Of a DNA stretch of 48,611 nt, positions 25,982-33,743 are shown in pieces. The notes beneath the pieces were generated by a model that saw only the letters and a program-made list of their open reading frames with translations, was not told the DNA's origin and did no database searches. Each line of letters opens with the position of its first letter. The first letter of the stretch is position 1. Made by a program: the position numbers and the translations under genes. Source of the stretch: Chloroflexota bacterium (lineage in GTDB: Bacteria; Chloroflexota; Dehalococcoidia; DSTF01; RBG-16-68-14); the NCBI GenBank assembly GCA_022562155.1, contig JADFPV010000010.1, forward strand, positions 1 to 48,611. Reading direction: 5' to 3'.

Positions 25982-27304
25982 ATGACTGAGTACGACATCG
26001 ACTGGGACAAGGTGACTGACGAGGCCACCGACATCCTCTCCCGCTACATCGCGATCGACACGACGAACCCGCCGGGCAACGAAGAGCCCGCCGTCCGCTT
26101 CCTGGAGGAGATCCTCCGCAAGGACGGCATCGAAGACCTCACGTTCTACGACGCCTCCGATGAGACGTCGAAGGGCCGCCTCAACATGCTCGCCCGCCTG
26201 CCCGGAGATGGCACGGCGAAGCCGATCGTCCTCCTCAACCACACAGACGTTGTGCCCGTCGAACGCGGCGGCTGGGACGAGGACCCGTTCGCCGGCCTGA
26301 TTAAGGACGGCGTCATCTGGGGCCGCGGCGCCGTCGACATGAAAGGCATGGGCGTCATCGAGTTGATCGCGATGCTGCTGATCAAGCGGCTCGGCATTCC
26401 CCTCAAGCGCGACATCGTCTTCCTGGCCGTCGCCGATGAGGAGGCCGGCAGCGAGTACGGCGCCGAGTTCCTCGCGCGCGAGCATCCAGAAATCCTCAAC
26501 GCGGAGTACGTCCTCAACGAGGGCGGCTGGGGGACCACCGCCGCGATGGGCACTGACCGCCCCGCGTTCAACTGCGCCGTGAGCGAGAAGGGCCCCTGCT
26601 GGCTGACACTGAGCACCGAAGGCCGGCCCGGCCACGGCTCCGTGCCGCATCACGACAACGCCCTCGATAGACTGTTGCGCGCACTCCAGCGCATCCAGGA
26701 GTGGGAGCGGCCGCGCACCGTCGGACCCGAACTCTCCGCGTTCTTCGCGGAGGCTCACCGCGGCGGCTACCTAGAGGAAAAACCTACCGACGATTCGATC
26801 AAGGCCATGGCCGAAGAGAATCCTCTGATCAGCGCGCTCACGACCAACACGATCAGCCTGACGACGCTCAATGCCGGCGTAAAGCACAACGTCATCCCTG
26901 CTTCCGCCGAGGCGACGATCGACTGCCGCCTCCTGCCAGGCACGGATGCCGAGGCCTTCATCGAAGAACTGCGCGCCGTCATCGACGACCCGAAGGTGAA
27001 GATCGAACGGGCGCTCGTATCGAGCACGCCGGCATCGCCCATCGACACCGAGCTGATGAGCGTGATCAAGGATGTCACCCGCGAGCACGTAGAGGACGCA
27101 TCAGTGCTCCCCAGCGTTTCGACCGGGTTTACCGACTCACGCGTCTTCCGTAACGCCGGCGTGACGGCCTACGGCCTCATCCCGGTGCTGCTGGAGCCGG
27201 CCGAAGCGGTCACGATCCACGGCCACAACGAGCGCGTGTCAATCGAGAATCTTCGCCTCGGCTGCCAAATGATGTTCGAGATCGTTCGTCGCATCAGCTC
27301 CTAA
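25982..27304 (+). CDS. M20-family metallopeptidase
   Basis: 440 residues from the ATG 25982; the frame is open upstream but that part is non-coding in composition. Metal ligands are in LNHTDVVPV, GRGAVDMKG and ADEEAGSEYG, giving the usual di-zinc site of M20 (ArgE/DapE/CPG2). The dimerisation domain covers about residues 195-320. The family hydrolyses amides of amino acids; the exact substrate is not clear. It is co-directional with the 3-hydroxyacyl-CoA dehydrogenase 69 nt further. Confidence 0.9.
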   Translation: MTEYDIDWDKVTDEATDILSRYIAIDTTNPPGNEEPAVRFLEEILRKDGIEDLTFYDASDETSKGRLNMLARLPGDGTAKPIVLLNHTDVVPVERGGWDEDPFAGLIKDGVIWGRGAVDMKGMGVIELIAMLLIKRLGIPLKRDIVFLAVADEEAGSEYGAEFLAREHPEILNAEYVLNEGGWGTTAAMGTDRPAFNCAVSEKGPCWLTLSTEGRPGHGSVPHHDNALDRLLRALQRIQEWERPRTVGPELSAFFAEAHRGGYLEEKPTDDSIKAMAEENPLISALTTNTISLTTLNAGVKHNVIPASAEATIDCRLLPGTDAEAFIEELRAVIDDPKVKIERALVSSTPASPIDTELMSVIKDVTREHVEDASVLPSVSTGFTDSRVFRNAGVTAYGLIPVLLEPAEAVTIHGHNERVSIENLRLGCQMMFEIVRRISS

Positions 27305-27373
27305 CGGCCCTATCGGCGCGGCGAATATCCTGGTACGATCTGCCCGCACCGAGTCGAATCGAGGAGGAATCAC

Positions 27374-28123
27374 ATGAACGTAGACGACGTAAAACTGATC
27401 GGCGTGATGGGCGGCGGGGTAATGGGCGGAGGCATCGCCCAGAGCTGCGTAGTCGCCGGGTTCAACGTGCGCATACGCGATCTGACCGACGAACTAAACG
27501 AGAAGACGCGCGAGACGATGATCGAGGGTCGCTTCGGCCTGCGCGGCGCCGTCGAGCGCGACAAGCTCACTCAGGAGCAGCTCGACACCGCGCTCGAACG
27601 GCTCTCGTTCACGACGACTATCGACGACCTGCGCAACGCCGACCTGATCATCGAAGCCGTGCCTGAGGACCGCGACCTCAAGAAGAAGGTTTACGCGGAG
27701 TTGGACGGCGCCATCAAGCCAGAGGCCGTCTTTGCGTCGAATACGTCCGGTTTCGCCATCTCCGACCTCAACCAGGCCGTGTCTCGCAAAGCGCAGTTCA
27801 TCGGCATGCACTGGTTCAGCCCGGCTTTCGTCATGCGCCTCATCGAGATCGTCTACGCGCCGGAGACAAGCGAGGACACGATCAAGCTGCTGGAGGGCGT
27901 AGGCGAGAAGCTCAAGAAGGAGACGATCCGCGTGAAGGACGCGCCGGACGCCTACGGCTTCGTCGCAAACCGCATCTACTTCGCCGCGGTCGCTGAAGCT
28001 CGCAAGGTGATGGACGAGGAGATCGCCTCCGTCGACGACATCAACAAGGCGATGCGCTTCGGCTTCAACTGGCCTGCCGGCCCGCTGGAGATGATCGCGG
28101 GCGCCCGCAAGGGCTGGCAGTAG
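27374..28123 (+). CDS. 3-Hydroxyacyl-CoA dehydrogenase, short C-terminus
   Basis: Oxidises (or reduces) 3-hydroxyacyl-CoA with NAD(H). 249 residues against about 285 for single-domain relatives. The Rossmann motif GVMGGGVMGGGIAQ, FASNTSGFAISDL, and HWFSPAFVMRLIEIV are clear. The C-terminal helical domain starts (DAYGFVANRIYFAAVAEARKV) but stops soon after GFNWPAGPLEMIAGARKGWQ, so about 35 residues are missing. This could be a natural short variant or a truncation. A strong GAGGAGG precedes the ATG. Neighbours do not show the acyl substrate. Confidence 0.88.
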   Translation: MNVDDVKLIGVMGGGVMGGGIAQSCVVAGFNVRIRDLTDELNEKTRETMIEGRFGLRGAVERDKLTQEQLDTALERLSFTTTIDDLRNADLIIEAVPEDRDLKKKVYAELDGAIKPEAVFASNTSGFAISDLNQAVSRKAQFIGMHWFSPAFVMRLIEIVYAPETSEDTIKLLEGVGEKLKKETIRVKDAPDAYGFVANRIYFAAVAEARKVMDEEIASVDDINKAMRFGFNWPAGPLEMIAGARKGWQ

Positions 28124-28187
28124 CCCCAGGCAAGAAGCATAATTGCCACCTGTCTTCCAATAACCATCCTTTATGTTTGCATAGCGA

Positions 28188-28216
28188 TTGACAATTCATG
28201 CCGGCAGGCGTAACGT
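28188..28216 (+). promoter_or_regulatory. Promoter of the riboswitch transcript
   Basis: Consensus TTGACA at 28188-28193, 17-nt spacer, then TAACGT at 28211-28216. The expected start is about 28223, some 20 nt before the riboswitch core. Confidence 0.65.
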
Positions 28217-28239
28217 AGGGTCTGTAACAGCTTTATGCC

Positions 28240-28380
28240 CCGCTGCCGAATCCCAAAGTGAGGCGAAGCCTCACACGGGAACGGGGGAACCACGTTAACT
28301 GGGGTGAATTTCTCCGGAGCACGGAGAGAGGGCCAGACTCCTTCAGGCCCAACCCGTCAGCTAACCTCGTAGGCATCTGG
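28240..28380 (+). ncRNA. Cyclic di-AMP riboswitch (ydaO/yuaA class)
   Basis: The conserved core elements occur in the right order: TGCCGAATCC (28244), CGGGGGAACCA, GGGGTGAAT, then AACCCGTCAGCTAACCTCG and the closing TAGGCA. The outer TGCC (28244-28247) pairs with GGCA (28372-28375). Two variable hairpins are visible, GTGAGGCGAAGCCTCAC and the CTCCG / CGGAG stem. This class binds c-di-AMP and usually turns genes off. It lies on the strand of the receiver-like gene at 28521, about 145 nt upstream of its start, with its own promoter. Confidence 0.93.
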
Positions 28381-28493
28381 AGGAGGTGACGACCAGCGCT
28401 AGCAGCGCGAGGGTTAACCTTGGCCTGCTTTCATTGCCTGCGATTGGCGGCTTGACGAAGGCCTGACATCTCGACGACGTGACACTAGTTTAG

Positions 28494-28510
28494 CCTTGGC
28501 GTACGCAAGG
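28494..28510 (+). promoter_or_regulatory. Hairpin that can hide the ribosome binding site
   Basis: CCTTG (28494-28498) can pair with CAAGG (28506-28510), which contains the start of the AAGGAGGTG ribosome site of the next gene. There is no strong intrinsic terminator between the riboswitch and the gene, so translation control is a possible expression platform. This is inference. Confidence 0.35.
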
Positions 28511-28520
28511 AGGTGCAGCC

Positions 28521-28979
28521 ATGGCAGAAGTGAGGACAGAGGCTATCCCCACGAAACCCCGCGCTACGCTCAAAGGACTCCTCATCACGGGCGACCCATC
28601 GCTCGCTCGTTCGTTCAGGCGAGAGTTGGCCAACTGTGCGGAGTGTTCGATCTCGTTCGACTTGCAGGCGAACTTCGACGAGGCGATCCGAGCCGGAGGT
28701 GGCCCCTACCAGTTGGTGACCATCGACCTCGATGGCGCCGTAGCGCCACAGGAGGCTGTCAAGCTCGCTCGGAGCGCCTGGCCTCTCGCTCGCGTTGCGG
28801 TGCTGAGCTTCTGGTGGAGCGAACAGTCGGAGATCGCTCGCGACGAAGCGGAGGTCGTGATTCACAAACCGCTGCGCTCCGCCGAGTTACGAGCATTCCT
28901 GCGATCGCCTACGGGTGCTCCCAAAACCCAAGAGGCACCGGAGCGCCAAGACCACGCCGCTGTAACCGCAGCCCGCTAG
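28521..28979 (+). CDS. Response-regulator receiver-like protein
   Basis: 152 residues. The order of strands fits a CheY-like fold: LKGLLITGDPSLARSF (an acidic residue after the first strand), LVTIDLDGAV with the candidate phospho-acceptor Asp, AVLSFWW with the Ser/Thr position, and VVIHKPLRSAELRAFL with the conserved Lys-Pro. Only one acidic residue is seen in the first acidic loop, so phosphorylation may be weak or absent. No output domain and no histidine kinase are adjacent. The ribosome site AAGGAGGTG is strong. Expression is probably controlled by the c-di-AMP riboswitch. Confidence 0.75.
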   Translation: MAEVRTEAIPTKPRATLKGLLITGDPSLARSFRRELANCAECSISFDLQANFDEAIRAGGGPYQLVTIDLDGAVAPQEAVKLARSAWPLARVAVLSFWWSEQSEIARDEAEVVIHKPLRSAELRAFLRSPTGAPKTQEAPERQDHAAVTAAR

Positions 28980-29065
28980 CGGCAAGCCGCCTGTGGAACG
29001 GCGGCACCTGTCCGCCTCCGGCGGAGCCTGTCGGCCCAGAACTGCCAGCGTACTGGTCGGCCCGC

Positions 29066-29746
29066 CTATACGGCAGGCTGCATGCCATTGGCAGAGCCTT
29101 CCCGCTCCGGCCAACCTTCTCGCTCTGCGATCAACGGCACGAACCGGCACTCTCCCAACTGTTCCAGAGAGACGCCGCGATCGGATTTCGTTGCACGCAC
29201 GAGTTGCTGAACTCTACGGTCGCCTACGGGCACGACGAGCCGGCCGCCCAGCGCGAGCTGATCGAGCAGCGACCGCGGAACGCGGGGCGCTCCCGCCGTC
29301 ACGATGATCGCATCGAACGGAGCATTCTCGGGTCTGCCCAGTGTTTCGCCGGACTCGTGCACCCTGACATTCGACGCGCCGACCTCTTCGAGCCGGCGGG
29401 ATGCGGCTTGAGCAAGGTCGGGCAGCCGTTCGACGCTCACGACTTCGCGGGCCAGCTTCGAAAGCAACGCAGCCTGGTAGCCAGACCCAGTTCCGACCTC
29501 CAGCACCTTCTCATCTCCCTTGAGCTTCAGTGCTTGGGTCATAATCGCCACCATGAGAGGCTGCGATATCGTCTGGTCGCGGCCGATGGGAATGGCTCGA
29601 TCGTCGTAGGCATACCGGCGGAGGTGCTCCGGCACGAAGTGCTCTCGAGGCACGCTGCCGAACGCCTTCAGCACGCGTTCGTCCCGGATACCGCGTCTCA
29701 GCGAGCGCACGAGCGCCTCGCGGGCGAGCACATAATCGACGGTCAT
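29066..29746 (-). CDS. pcm: Protein-L-isoaspartate O-methyltransferase
   Basis: Repairs isoaspartyl residues in aged proteins with SAM. 226 residues, normal length. The family signatures are REHFVPEHL, the GR DQTISQPLMVAIMTQ stretch, the SAM site VLEVGTGSGYQAALLSKL, and FDAIIVTAGAPRVP with LVVPVGD. It lies 14 nt downstream of the ABM-like gene on the same strand. The ribosome site is weak. Confidence 0.95.
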   Translation of the reverse strand: MTVDYVLAREALVRSLRRGIRDERVLKAFGSVPREHFVPEHLRRYAYDDRAIPIGRDQTISQPLMVAIMTQALKLKGDEKVLEVGTGSGYQAALLSKLAREVVSVERLPDLAQAASRRLEEVGASNVRVHESGETLGRPENAPFDAIIVTAGAPRVPRSLLDQLALGGRLVVPVGDRRVQQLVRATKSDRGVSLEQLGECRFVPLIAEREGWPEREGSANGMQPAV

Positions 29747-29760
29747 GGGGGCTCTGCTGG

Positions 29761-30102
29761 CTACGAGCTGGAGGCCTTAGCTAGCAGCGGATCGAGCGCG
29801 GTATAGGACCGCTCGATGTGCGAGTCCTCCTCGATGCGTTGCATGATCTCCGCCCGCACCGTCAGCACGTGCTGCGTGTTCGCGGCGTGGTCGGCCTGCT
29901 CCTCCGACTCCCACAGCGTGATGCGGCCTACCCGGCCCTGCGGGTCCCCATCTAGCAACGCGTAGCCCCGTACGTAGCCGGCCTGCTCTGCGAAGAATTC
30001 CAGCAGGTTGTCCATAAGGCCGGCGACGAGCTTCTCCTCGCCAGACTTGGGATTCATCAGCGAGAGCCTAACGTAGAGTGTGGCGCTTGCGGGGTAGTCC
30101 AT
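29761..30102 (-). CDS. ABM-like (dimeric alpha-beta barrel) protein
   Basis: 113 residues. SATLYVRLSLMNPKSGEEKLVAGL, then AGYVRGYALLDGDPQGRVGRITLWESEEQADHAANT, is the strand-helix-strand pattern of the antibiotic-biosynthesis-monooxygenase-like fold. The catalytic role of this member is unknown. AAGGAGGGCTT precedes the ATG. It probably forms a two-gene unit with pcm. Confidence 0.75.
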   Translation of the reverse strand: MDYPASATLYVRLSLMNPKSGEEKLVAGLMDNLLEFFAEQAGYVRGYALLDGDPQGRVGRITLWESEEQADHAANTQHVLTVRAEIMQRIEEDSHIERSYTALDPLLAKASSS

Positions 30103-30193
30103 AAGCCCTCCTTATTCCGCCTCATGGTACCACGCGGGTCAGCAAACGTAACGACGGCTGGATACCTCCGTTCTGCAAGTAGCGGCTGTTGTT

Positions 30194-30223
30194 TTGACAG
30201 ACCTAGCCAGAAAGCGTTAAGAT
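30194..30223 (+). promoter_or_regulatory. Promoter of the secreted metalloprotease
   Basis: Consensus TTGACA (30194-30199), 18 nt, TAAGAT (30218-30223), about 50 nt before the ATG at 30275. GAGGAG precedes the ATG. Confidence 0.6.
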
Positions 30224-30274
30224 TCGTCTATCCTCGCAAACTGACCCTCCAGAAACAGCACAGAGGAGAACATC

Positions 30275-31246
30275 ATGAGCCTAACCCGAACAGCTTTTAT
30301 CAGTATGATCACCTTCGGCGTAGTGCTGGCTATCGCCGCCATCGCACTCTTTTCGGCACGCGACACCGCTGAGGCCGATGACGTAGGGGACATCCTCGAC
30401 GTCTGCTGCGCCTGGAATGGCGAGCTGACGGACGGCGACCTCACGTACTCGATAGCCGGAGGAGACTCCGACGTCCAAGCTGTCGTTCGCGCTGCCGTCG
30501 AAGACTGGGAGACGCAGGTGGCGGGCCTCACACTGACTGAGACCGGCGACACGTCGGCCTCAAATATCGAGATAAAGTTTAGAAACGGAGGCGGCCAGAT
30601 CCAGGGCCAGGCCCGCCGCAAGTTCGACGACGCCGGCTTGGTACGTGAGGTCGACATCGTCGTATCAGGCAAGGCGTTCGGCGACCCGAACGAAGCTGAC
30701 ACGGTCGGCCAGATCGCAAAGCACGAGGTCGGTCACGGCCTCGGTATAAACCACACGAATTTCAATGGCGACTTGATGTCTCCAACAGTAAGCGGTGGCT
30801 CCGGCACAATCTCGGATTGTGATGTAGACGGCGTCCTCGCGGCCAACGAGTGGTTCTTCCCCGGCGGTAGTGGAACGCCCACACAGACGAGCGTCAGCCA
30901 CGTACACTGCGGCCCGGCGCCGACGCCGGGGCCGACGCCGGACCCCGGCGATGTTGAGATCGTGACCGTCGATTCCATTGCCTGCGCGGTCGAGAGGAAC
31001 CGCCTGATTTACACAATCAAGATCGTTGACAGCAGTTCACAGCCGGTCGAAGCCGCCGTCGTCTCAGGCACACGCCTGGACCCGCGCGGGCGCCTCTTTA
31101 CCTTCGAGGGACCTACTGACGCCGACGGCGAAGTCACGTTCCGCGCCGGCCGGCCCGGGGGCGGTGACCATCTCATTACCGTCCAGGACGTCACCGGCGA
31201 CGGGCTGGACTTCGGTGACCCGTTTGTCCAGATCTGCTCTATCTAG
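30275..31246 (+). CDS. Secreted matrixin-like (M10) metalloprotease with Ig-like tail
   Basis: 323 residues. A signal peptide covers about residues 1-34 (hydrophobic 7-26). The zinc site is HEVGHGLGINH at residues 150-160, followed by the Met-turn in DLMSP, the matrixin arrangement HExxHxxGxxH. Ahead of it DVQAVVRAAVEDWETQV matches the usual N-terminal helix. A Pro-rich linker (TPGPTPDPG) near residue 215-225 leads to a C-terminal beta domain of about 95 residues of bacterial Ig-like type. Probably extracellular or surface-held; substrate unknown. Two Cys at 44-45 could form a disulfide with others. Confidence 0.85.
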   Translation: MSLTRTAFISMITFGVVLAIAAIALFSARDTAEADDVGDILDVCCAWNGELTDGDLTYSIAGGDSDVQAVVRAAVEDWETQVAGLTLTETGDTSASNIEIKFRNGGGQIQGQARRKFDDAGLVREVDIVVSGKAFGDPNEADTVGQIAKHEVGHGLGINHTNFNGDLMSPTVSGGSGTISDCDVDGVLAANEWFFPGGSGTPTQTSVSHVHCGPAPTPGPTPDPGDVEIVTVDSIACAVERNRLIYTIKIVDSSSQPVEAAVVSGTRLDPRGRLFTFEGPTDADGEVTFRAGRPGGGDHLITVQDVTGDGLDFGDPFVQICSI

Positions 31247-31268
31247 CCAGGTCACACGCAAGACACAC

Positions 31269-31296
31269 AAGAGGCGGGCCGGATGGCCCGCCTCTT
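31269..31296. terminator. Strong intrinsic terminator
   Basis: A perfect 10-bp stem GAGGCGGGCC / GGCCCGCCTC, loop GGAT, extended by AA/TT and followed by TTTCC on the plus strand. It lies 23 nt after the protease stop and also faces the convergent gene. Confidence 0.85.
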
Positions 31297-31354
31297 TCCG
31301 TCTCCATTCGAAGCGATACTACATCGAGCAGATCGCCGAACTAAGCGTCATGCG

Positions 31355-32224
31355 CTATCCACTTTCCGGCGCCGCCAGCGCGCGCCAGGCTGCATAGCCG
31401 AGCTTGCCGAGCAGCACGTTGCCTTCGGACTCGCGGCCCGTGCCTCCGGCCTCGGTGCCACTGGCAGCGCTACCACCTTCACAGAAGACCGACATCACGA
31501 AATAGCCCCGCTCGCTGTGGAAGATCGCGCCTGACGTGCGGATGCCTCCAGGCGAAGCGCCGCCCTTCTCCGCGACCCAGTTCTGCTTGTAGTTCCGCAG
31601 CGTATTCATCTCGCTCCAGGGCAGTTCGCGAGACAGCTCGTGGCGATAGTCGTTGCGCCGCATGATGCGCAGCATGTCCTCGGAAGCGGCTTCAGACACG
31701 GCTTCATGTTTGGCGATGGCTTCGAGATTTCGTGCCATCTCCGCCGCCGTGCTCACCCACGTCTTGCGGACGTCCATCCCCACCAGCTTCTCGCTCCAGC
31801 GCTCATAGATCGTCGTCTTCTCAAGGCCCATGCGCCGCTGCTGCTCGTTGATGAAGTCATGACCGACAAGGTCCGCCACCATGTTCGTCGCCACGTTGTC
31901 AGAGATGATGATCATCAGCACGGCCGCGTCGCGCACCGACATCTCCACGCCTGTCGACATGCGTTGCAGCACGCCGGAGCCGGGAAAGCGATGCTCGTCG
32001 CCGAACGTGATGCGATCATCCAGCGAGATGCGTCCATCCTCGACGGCCTGATAGAGCGCGATGAGGATCGGCACCTTGATGAGCGACGCCGTCGGCATCA
32101 GGTCGTCCTCGTCGAAACCGATACGGTCGCCCGACTCGATATCTGTCAGAGAGTACGTCCACTTGCCCGTGTACGCGTTTCCGATCGTTTGGAGCTGTGA
32201 GCGCAGAGAGGAGATGACTGTCAC
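31355..32224 (-). CDS. Class A beta-lactamase-like serine hydrolase
   Basis: 289 residues. SxxK is in TASLIKVPIL (about residues 43-46) and SDN is in IIISDNVATNMV, the two signature motifs of class A. The third region reads EKGGASPGG, the position of KTG, with K-G-G instead. There is no obvious signal peptide at the N-terminus (MTVISSLRSQL), so periplasmic lactamase action is doubtful. Non-lactamase members act as esterases or peptidases. Confidence 0.85.
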   Translation of the reverse strand: MTVISSLRSQLQTIGNAYTGKWTYSLTDIESGDRIGFDEDDLMPTASLIKVPILIALYQAVEDGRISLDDRITFGDEHRFPGSGVLQRMSTGVEMSVRDAAVLMIIISDNVATNMVADLVGHDFINEQQRRMGLEKTTIYERWSEKLVGMDVRKTWVSTAAEMARNLEAIAKHEAVSEAASEDMLRIMRRNDYRHELSRELPWSEMNTLRNYKQNWVAEKGGASPGGIRTSGAIFHSERGYFVMSVFCEGGSAASGTEAGGTGRESEGNVLLGKLGYAAWRALAAPESG

Positions 32225-32275
32225 GGTTGTGACCTGATAGAGCGAATGTCGACCTTGGAGCCCATCTTTAAGGGT

Positions 32276-32857
32276 CTACATTCGCAAAGCTTTATCAACG
32301 TCTCGTCTTAGACTCTCCATCTTCCGAATCTGATCCCCTTCCGGGCCTGCCCTGCTAGCCGCGATGGGATCCGGGAGTTGCCGCTCTTGTTGCACCGGCC
32401 TACTTGGCTGCTTCGTTGAATTACTCTTCTCTTGACTAAGAAGTTTCTCGATCTTGGGACCTTCCCATATCCGAACGCGATAGGCTAAGCTCTCCTTTTC
32501 CAGATACCGACGAAGTTGATCCTTGCATGGATTCGTGAGATGGGAGCTCACCACCAACAACAGAACATCGGGCTTGCCAACTTTGGCTCCGTAGAATGCA
32601 CTCTGCAGTTCAGACCAACTAACCGCGCGAACGTGGTGTTTGACCTGGACGGCCCACTTCTCAAAGTATTCGTCTCCGTCTGGGTCTTTCCTCTTTAGCT
32701 GCGCTTCGATATCGATGCCTGAATCGGGGCTGGTTGAGTCGGCCGCCGTTCCCTTTCGCCAATCCACGTCTTGATAGCCCAAGTCGCCGAGAAGGTCATA
32801 AACGAGCTTCTCGAACTCTACTCCGGTGAGGTTCTTCCAGTTCGCTGCCTTAGACAT
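32276..32857 (-). CDS. Mrr-like restriction endonuclease domain protein
   Basis: 193 residues from the ATG 32857 (GGAG upstream). The N-terminal 120 residues match a Mrr-type PD-(D/E)xK nuclease: GVEFEKLVYDLLGDLGY, then SGIDIEA supplying the Asp, and WAVQVKHH supplying the Q-x-K end of the motif. The C-terminal 70 residues are polar and low-complexity. Such proteins restrict modified DNA or act as DNA-damage nucleases. It lies downstream of the ABC exporter and is near two other defence loci in the window. Confidence 0.82.
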   Translation of the reverse strand: MSKAANWKNLTGVEFEKLVYDLLGDLGYQDVDWRKGTAADSTSPDSGIDIEAQLKRKDPDGDEYFEKWAVQVKHHVRAVSWSELQSAFYGAKVGKPDVLLLVVSSHLTNPCKDQLRRYLEKESLAYRVRIWEGPKIEKLLSQEKSNSTKQPSRPVQQERQLPDPIAASRAGPEGDQIRKMESLRRDVDKALRM

Positions 32858-32966
32858 ACAGTCACTCCACATCCTGGGCTAGCACACACGTTCGCCATCA
32901 ATCAACGTACAGCGCCAGCTGCTGCTACGCAATGTCTGCGCACGCACATTGCCTGAACCTCCAGCG

Positions 32967-33743
32967 TTACTTCCGAGGCTCCCAAGAGAAGAAGCGCATC
33001 GCGACGAGCACGCCGCCGACACCCCAGGCCGCGATCACGGCCAGCGCGCCCCACTCGAAGCCCGCGCCGGTCTCAAACGGATTGAACGCCGTGCCGAGCG
33101 CCTCCGAGAAGTGCTTCACCGGGAAGATCGCGCCAAACGTCTTCAGCCAGTCGGGCGCGTCCTGCAGCGGGATGAAGATGTCCGAGATGAAGAGCAGCGG
33201 CAGGATCGAGCCGTTGACGACGGCGGGCGCGGCGTCCGCGTTGCTGATCAGGCCCGTCATTGCCAGCCCCAGGGCGCAGAAGCTCGCCGCGCCGATCACG
33301 AGCGTCAGTATGAACGCCGGCATCGTGTTTGTCGGGATGTCCACGTCGTAGAAGATCGCGCCCACCGCGACGACGATCACGACCAGCAGGACGGCGACGA
33401 GCGTCGCGTGCACGATCTTCCCGAAGAGGAACGCCCACGGCGGTAGCGGCGTCCCTCGCGTGCGCTTGAGCAGTCCGTTGTCTCTCGCGATCGACACCAT
33501 CATCGCGATGTTCGTGTATGCCGCGCTGATCACCGCGAGGGCCGCGATGCCCGGAACATAGAACGTCGCGCCGCTGACCTCCTCAGCAAAACCGCGGTCG
33601 ATCTGATTGTCGCCGAAGAGCAGGTTGAAGATCACCAGGAACGTCAGCGGCAGCGCGACCGTGAAGAAGACGGCAGGCGGGTTACGCCAGAACGTCCGGT
33701 TCTCGTAGGCAACCTGCCGTAACGCGAGCTGGAGGTCGTTCAC
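32967..33743 (-). CDS. ABC-2 type transporter permease
   Basis: 258 residues with six membrane helices. The loop after helix 2 contains ARDNGLLKRTRGTPLPPWAF, a hallmark of drug-exporting ABC-2 permeases of the DrrB/YadH type. It overlaps the ATPase gene by 4 nt (ATGA), so the pair forms an exporter. The cargo is unknown. Confidence 0.92.
   Translation of the reverse strand: MNDLQLALRQVAYENRTFWRNPPAVFFTVALPLTFLVIFNLLFGDNQIDRGFAEEVSGATFYVPGIAALAVISAAYTNIAMMVSIARDNGLLKRTRGTPLPPWAFLFGKIVHATLVAVLLVVIVVAVGAIFYDVDIPTNTMPAFILTLVIGAASFCALGLAMTGLISNADAAPAVVNGSILPLLFISDIFIPLQDAPDWLKTFGAIFPVKHFSEALGTAFNPFETGAGFEWGALAVIAAWGVGGVLVAMRFFSWEPRK

Noticed and set aside
28496-29806. Long plus-strand open frame (436 codons) across the receiver-like gene and pcm
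   Set aside because: It is antisense to pcm for most of its length, its residue composition is Arg/Pro-rich, and two real genes in other frames explain the DNA.
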